A DNA stretch of 64,000 bases, taken from Deltaproteobacteria bacterium RIFCSPLOWO2_12_FULL_60_19 (lineage in GTDB: Bacteria > Desulfobacterota > Binatia > UBA9968). The stretch lies in the NCBI GenBank assembly GCA_001798595.1, contig MGSS01000037.1:33919-97918 (forward strand), given 5' to 3'. The notes under the pieces are model-generated. The model made no database searches. It had not been told where the DNA came from and saw only the letters and a list, made by a program, of their open reading frames with translations. Below are positions 63,434 through 64,000 of the stretch, piece after piece. Numbering within the stretch: the first letter of the stretch is position 1; the number at the start of each line of letters is the position of its first letter. The position numbers were made by a program, and so were the translations under genes.

Positions 63434-63637
63434 CTAGCGGAGCTTTAAATCGAACGCCACCGGCCCTTTCTCTCCCCGCCGCGTCTGGAACTGAACGGTG
63501 TCCCCTTCATTGATGCCGTCGAACTCGACGCGCGGGGCGAGACTGCCGCGGTGGAAGAACACATCGTCGCTGCCGTCGTCGGGAGTGATGAAGCCGAAGC
63601 CCTTCTCCCTGATGATCTTTTTTACCGTTCCGGTCAT
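63434..63637 (-). CDS. Cold-shock domain protein (CspA-like)
   Basis: 67-residue single OB-fold RNA- and DNA-binding protein. RNP1 is present as EKGFGFITPDDG and RNP2 as DDVFFHRGSL. The remaining strands end GDTVQFQTRRGEKGPVAFDLKLR. Such proteins melt RNA structure and act as antiterminators. The length is normal. It could be specific to cold or constitutive; the sequence does not tell. ATG at 63637 has AAGGAGGAAGCG upstream. Confidence 0.92.
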   Translation of the reverse strand: MTGTVKKIIREKGFGFITPDDGSDDVFFHRGSLAPRVEFDGINEGDTVQFQTRRGEKGPVAFDLKLR

Positions 63638-63776
63638 AAGCCGCGCTTCCTCCTTGCTTTCCGAAGCTTAGCATCTCCTATCCCGTTTCGCCGGTCGCTG
63701 CAAGTTACGCTGTTTGTTAGGGCCACGTCAATCGGCGATAAGGTCCGGCCGTCCAAAGCCAACGCGGCCGCATTGT

Positions 63777-63805
63777 TTGACAAAATTCCGGCAAGTTGTT
63801 AGGGT
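63777..63805 (+). promoter_or_regulatory. Candidate promoter before the truncated gene at the window end
   Basis: TTGACA (63777-63782) fits the -35 consensus; a 17-base spacer leads to TAGGGT (63800-63805), a weak -10. Nearby TTGTTAGGG occurs twice (around 63714 and 63796). The 282-bp gap between the cold-shock gene and the next gene otherwise shows nothing recognisable. Confidence 0.35.
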
Positions 63806-63919
63806 CGGGGTTGCTCAAAATCTCAGCGGGCCTTTTCCAGGAAAGCGACGTGGGGAGTCCGCGGGAAGCTAAGATCTTCGATGCCTGCAAGTGTCGGCGT
63901 CAAAGTTAGGAGAAACGAT

Positions 63920-64000
63920 GTGAAGAGATCGATTGTTGCGGCAGCTTTTTCTGCCGCGTTGCTTACCGCCGTTTTGCCGGGGACGAGTTTCGGCCAAGAG
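63920..64000 (+). CDS. Start of a secreted protein (truncated by window end)
   Basis: GTG at 63920 with TAGGAGAAACGAT just upstream opens a frame to the window end, 27 codons. The translation is a clear signal peptide (KRSIVAAAFSAALLTAVLPGTSFG followed by QE). An ATG two bases earlier is followed at once by TGA, so GTG is the start. The mature part is not in the window. By analogy with the other genes here it may be another substrate-binding protein, which is a guess. Confidence 0.7.
   Translation, partial: MKRSIVAAAFSAALLTAVLPGTSFGQE

Overview
The window looks like chromosomal DNA from a GC-rich, Gram-negative bacterium. Evidence for this is a heptose-LPS gene (gmhA), an F-type ATP synthase with paired b and b' subunits, and many secreted substrate-binding proteins. 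A bactofilin gene directly ahead of atpF'-F-H-A-G-D-C, with atpZ-I-B-E in a separate operon, is a layout I associate with Deltaproteobacteria such as Geobacter. The abundance of NMT1-type and tricarboxylate-type binding proteins, cupins and CoA ligases resembles uncultured soil or groundwater lineages (Binatota-like or related). That placement is an inference of low confidence. The window carries dnaA-dnaN with DnaA boxes and mnmE-mnmG-parA-parB with two parS sites, so it almost certainly lies around the chromosome origin.

Layout. 1-5368: end of dnaK, dnaJ, lon, thiL. 5581-11521: a dense plus-strand series of larB, a small zinc-knuckle protein, archease, an HD phosphohydrolase, a DegT aminotransferase, a double-cupin protein and gmhA. 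11780-16462: FAD oxidoreductase and aldo/keto reductase, a lone UPF0175 gene, then SAM hydrolase, site-2 protease and dCMP deaminase overlapping one another. 16512-19587 (minus): hemL-atpZ-atpI-atpB-atpE. 19588-22638: origin region, dnaA, dnaN. 22727-31812: transport and catabolism (two DMT/binding-protein genes, NMT1 protein, class II aldolase, benzoate-CoA-ligase-like enzyme, aldehyde dehydrogenase, second CoA ligase). 31916-38876: bactofilin and atpF'FHAGDC behind a near-consensus promoter. 38894-43629: cupin, EutA-like ATPase, DMT transporter, cupin. 43934-46030: LLM oxidoreductase and an iron-type binding protein. 46125-51268: mnmE, mnmG, parA, parB. 51358-56726: three tandem TctC/Bug-like binding proteins with TctA and TctB. 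56787-64000: another binding protein, M24 peptidase, ornithine-cyclodeaminase family protein, DUF255 thioredoxin-fold protein, NMT1 protein, cold-shock protein and the start of a secreted protein.

The most unusual content lies between the genes. Several families of palindromic intergenic elements occur more than once. Family A is a 94-bp hairpin with three equal-length copies and a two-sided compensatory change in its inner stem. Family D is a 91-bp hairpin with two copies and another compensatory pair. Family B is built of ATTTGAGAT/ATCTCAAAT words and once sits inside an A-like element. Family E is a mosaic with shared ends and different interiors. Family C is of the GTAGGGGC type. Three different elements interrupt the atpH-A-G-D-C operon. 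All alignments were done by eye; no search or folding program was run.
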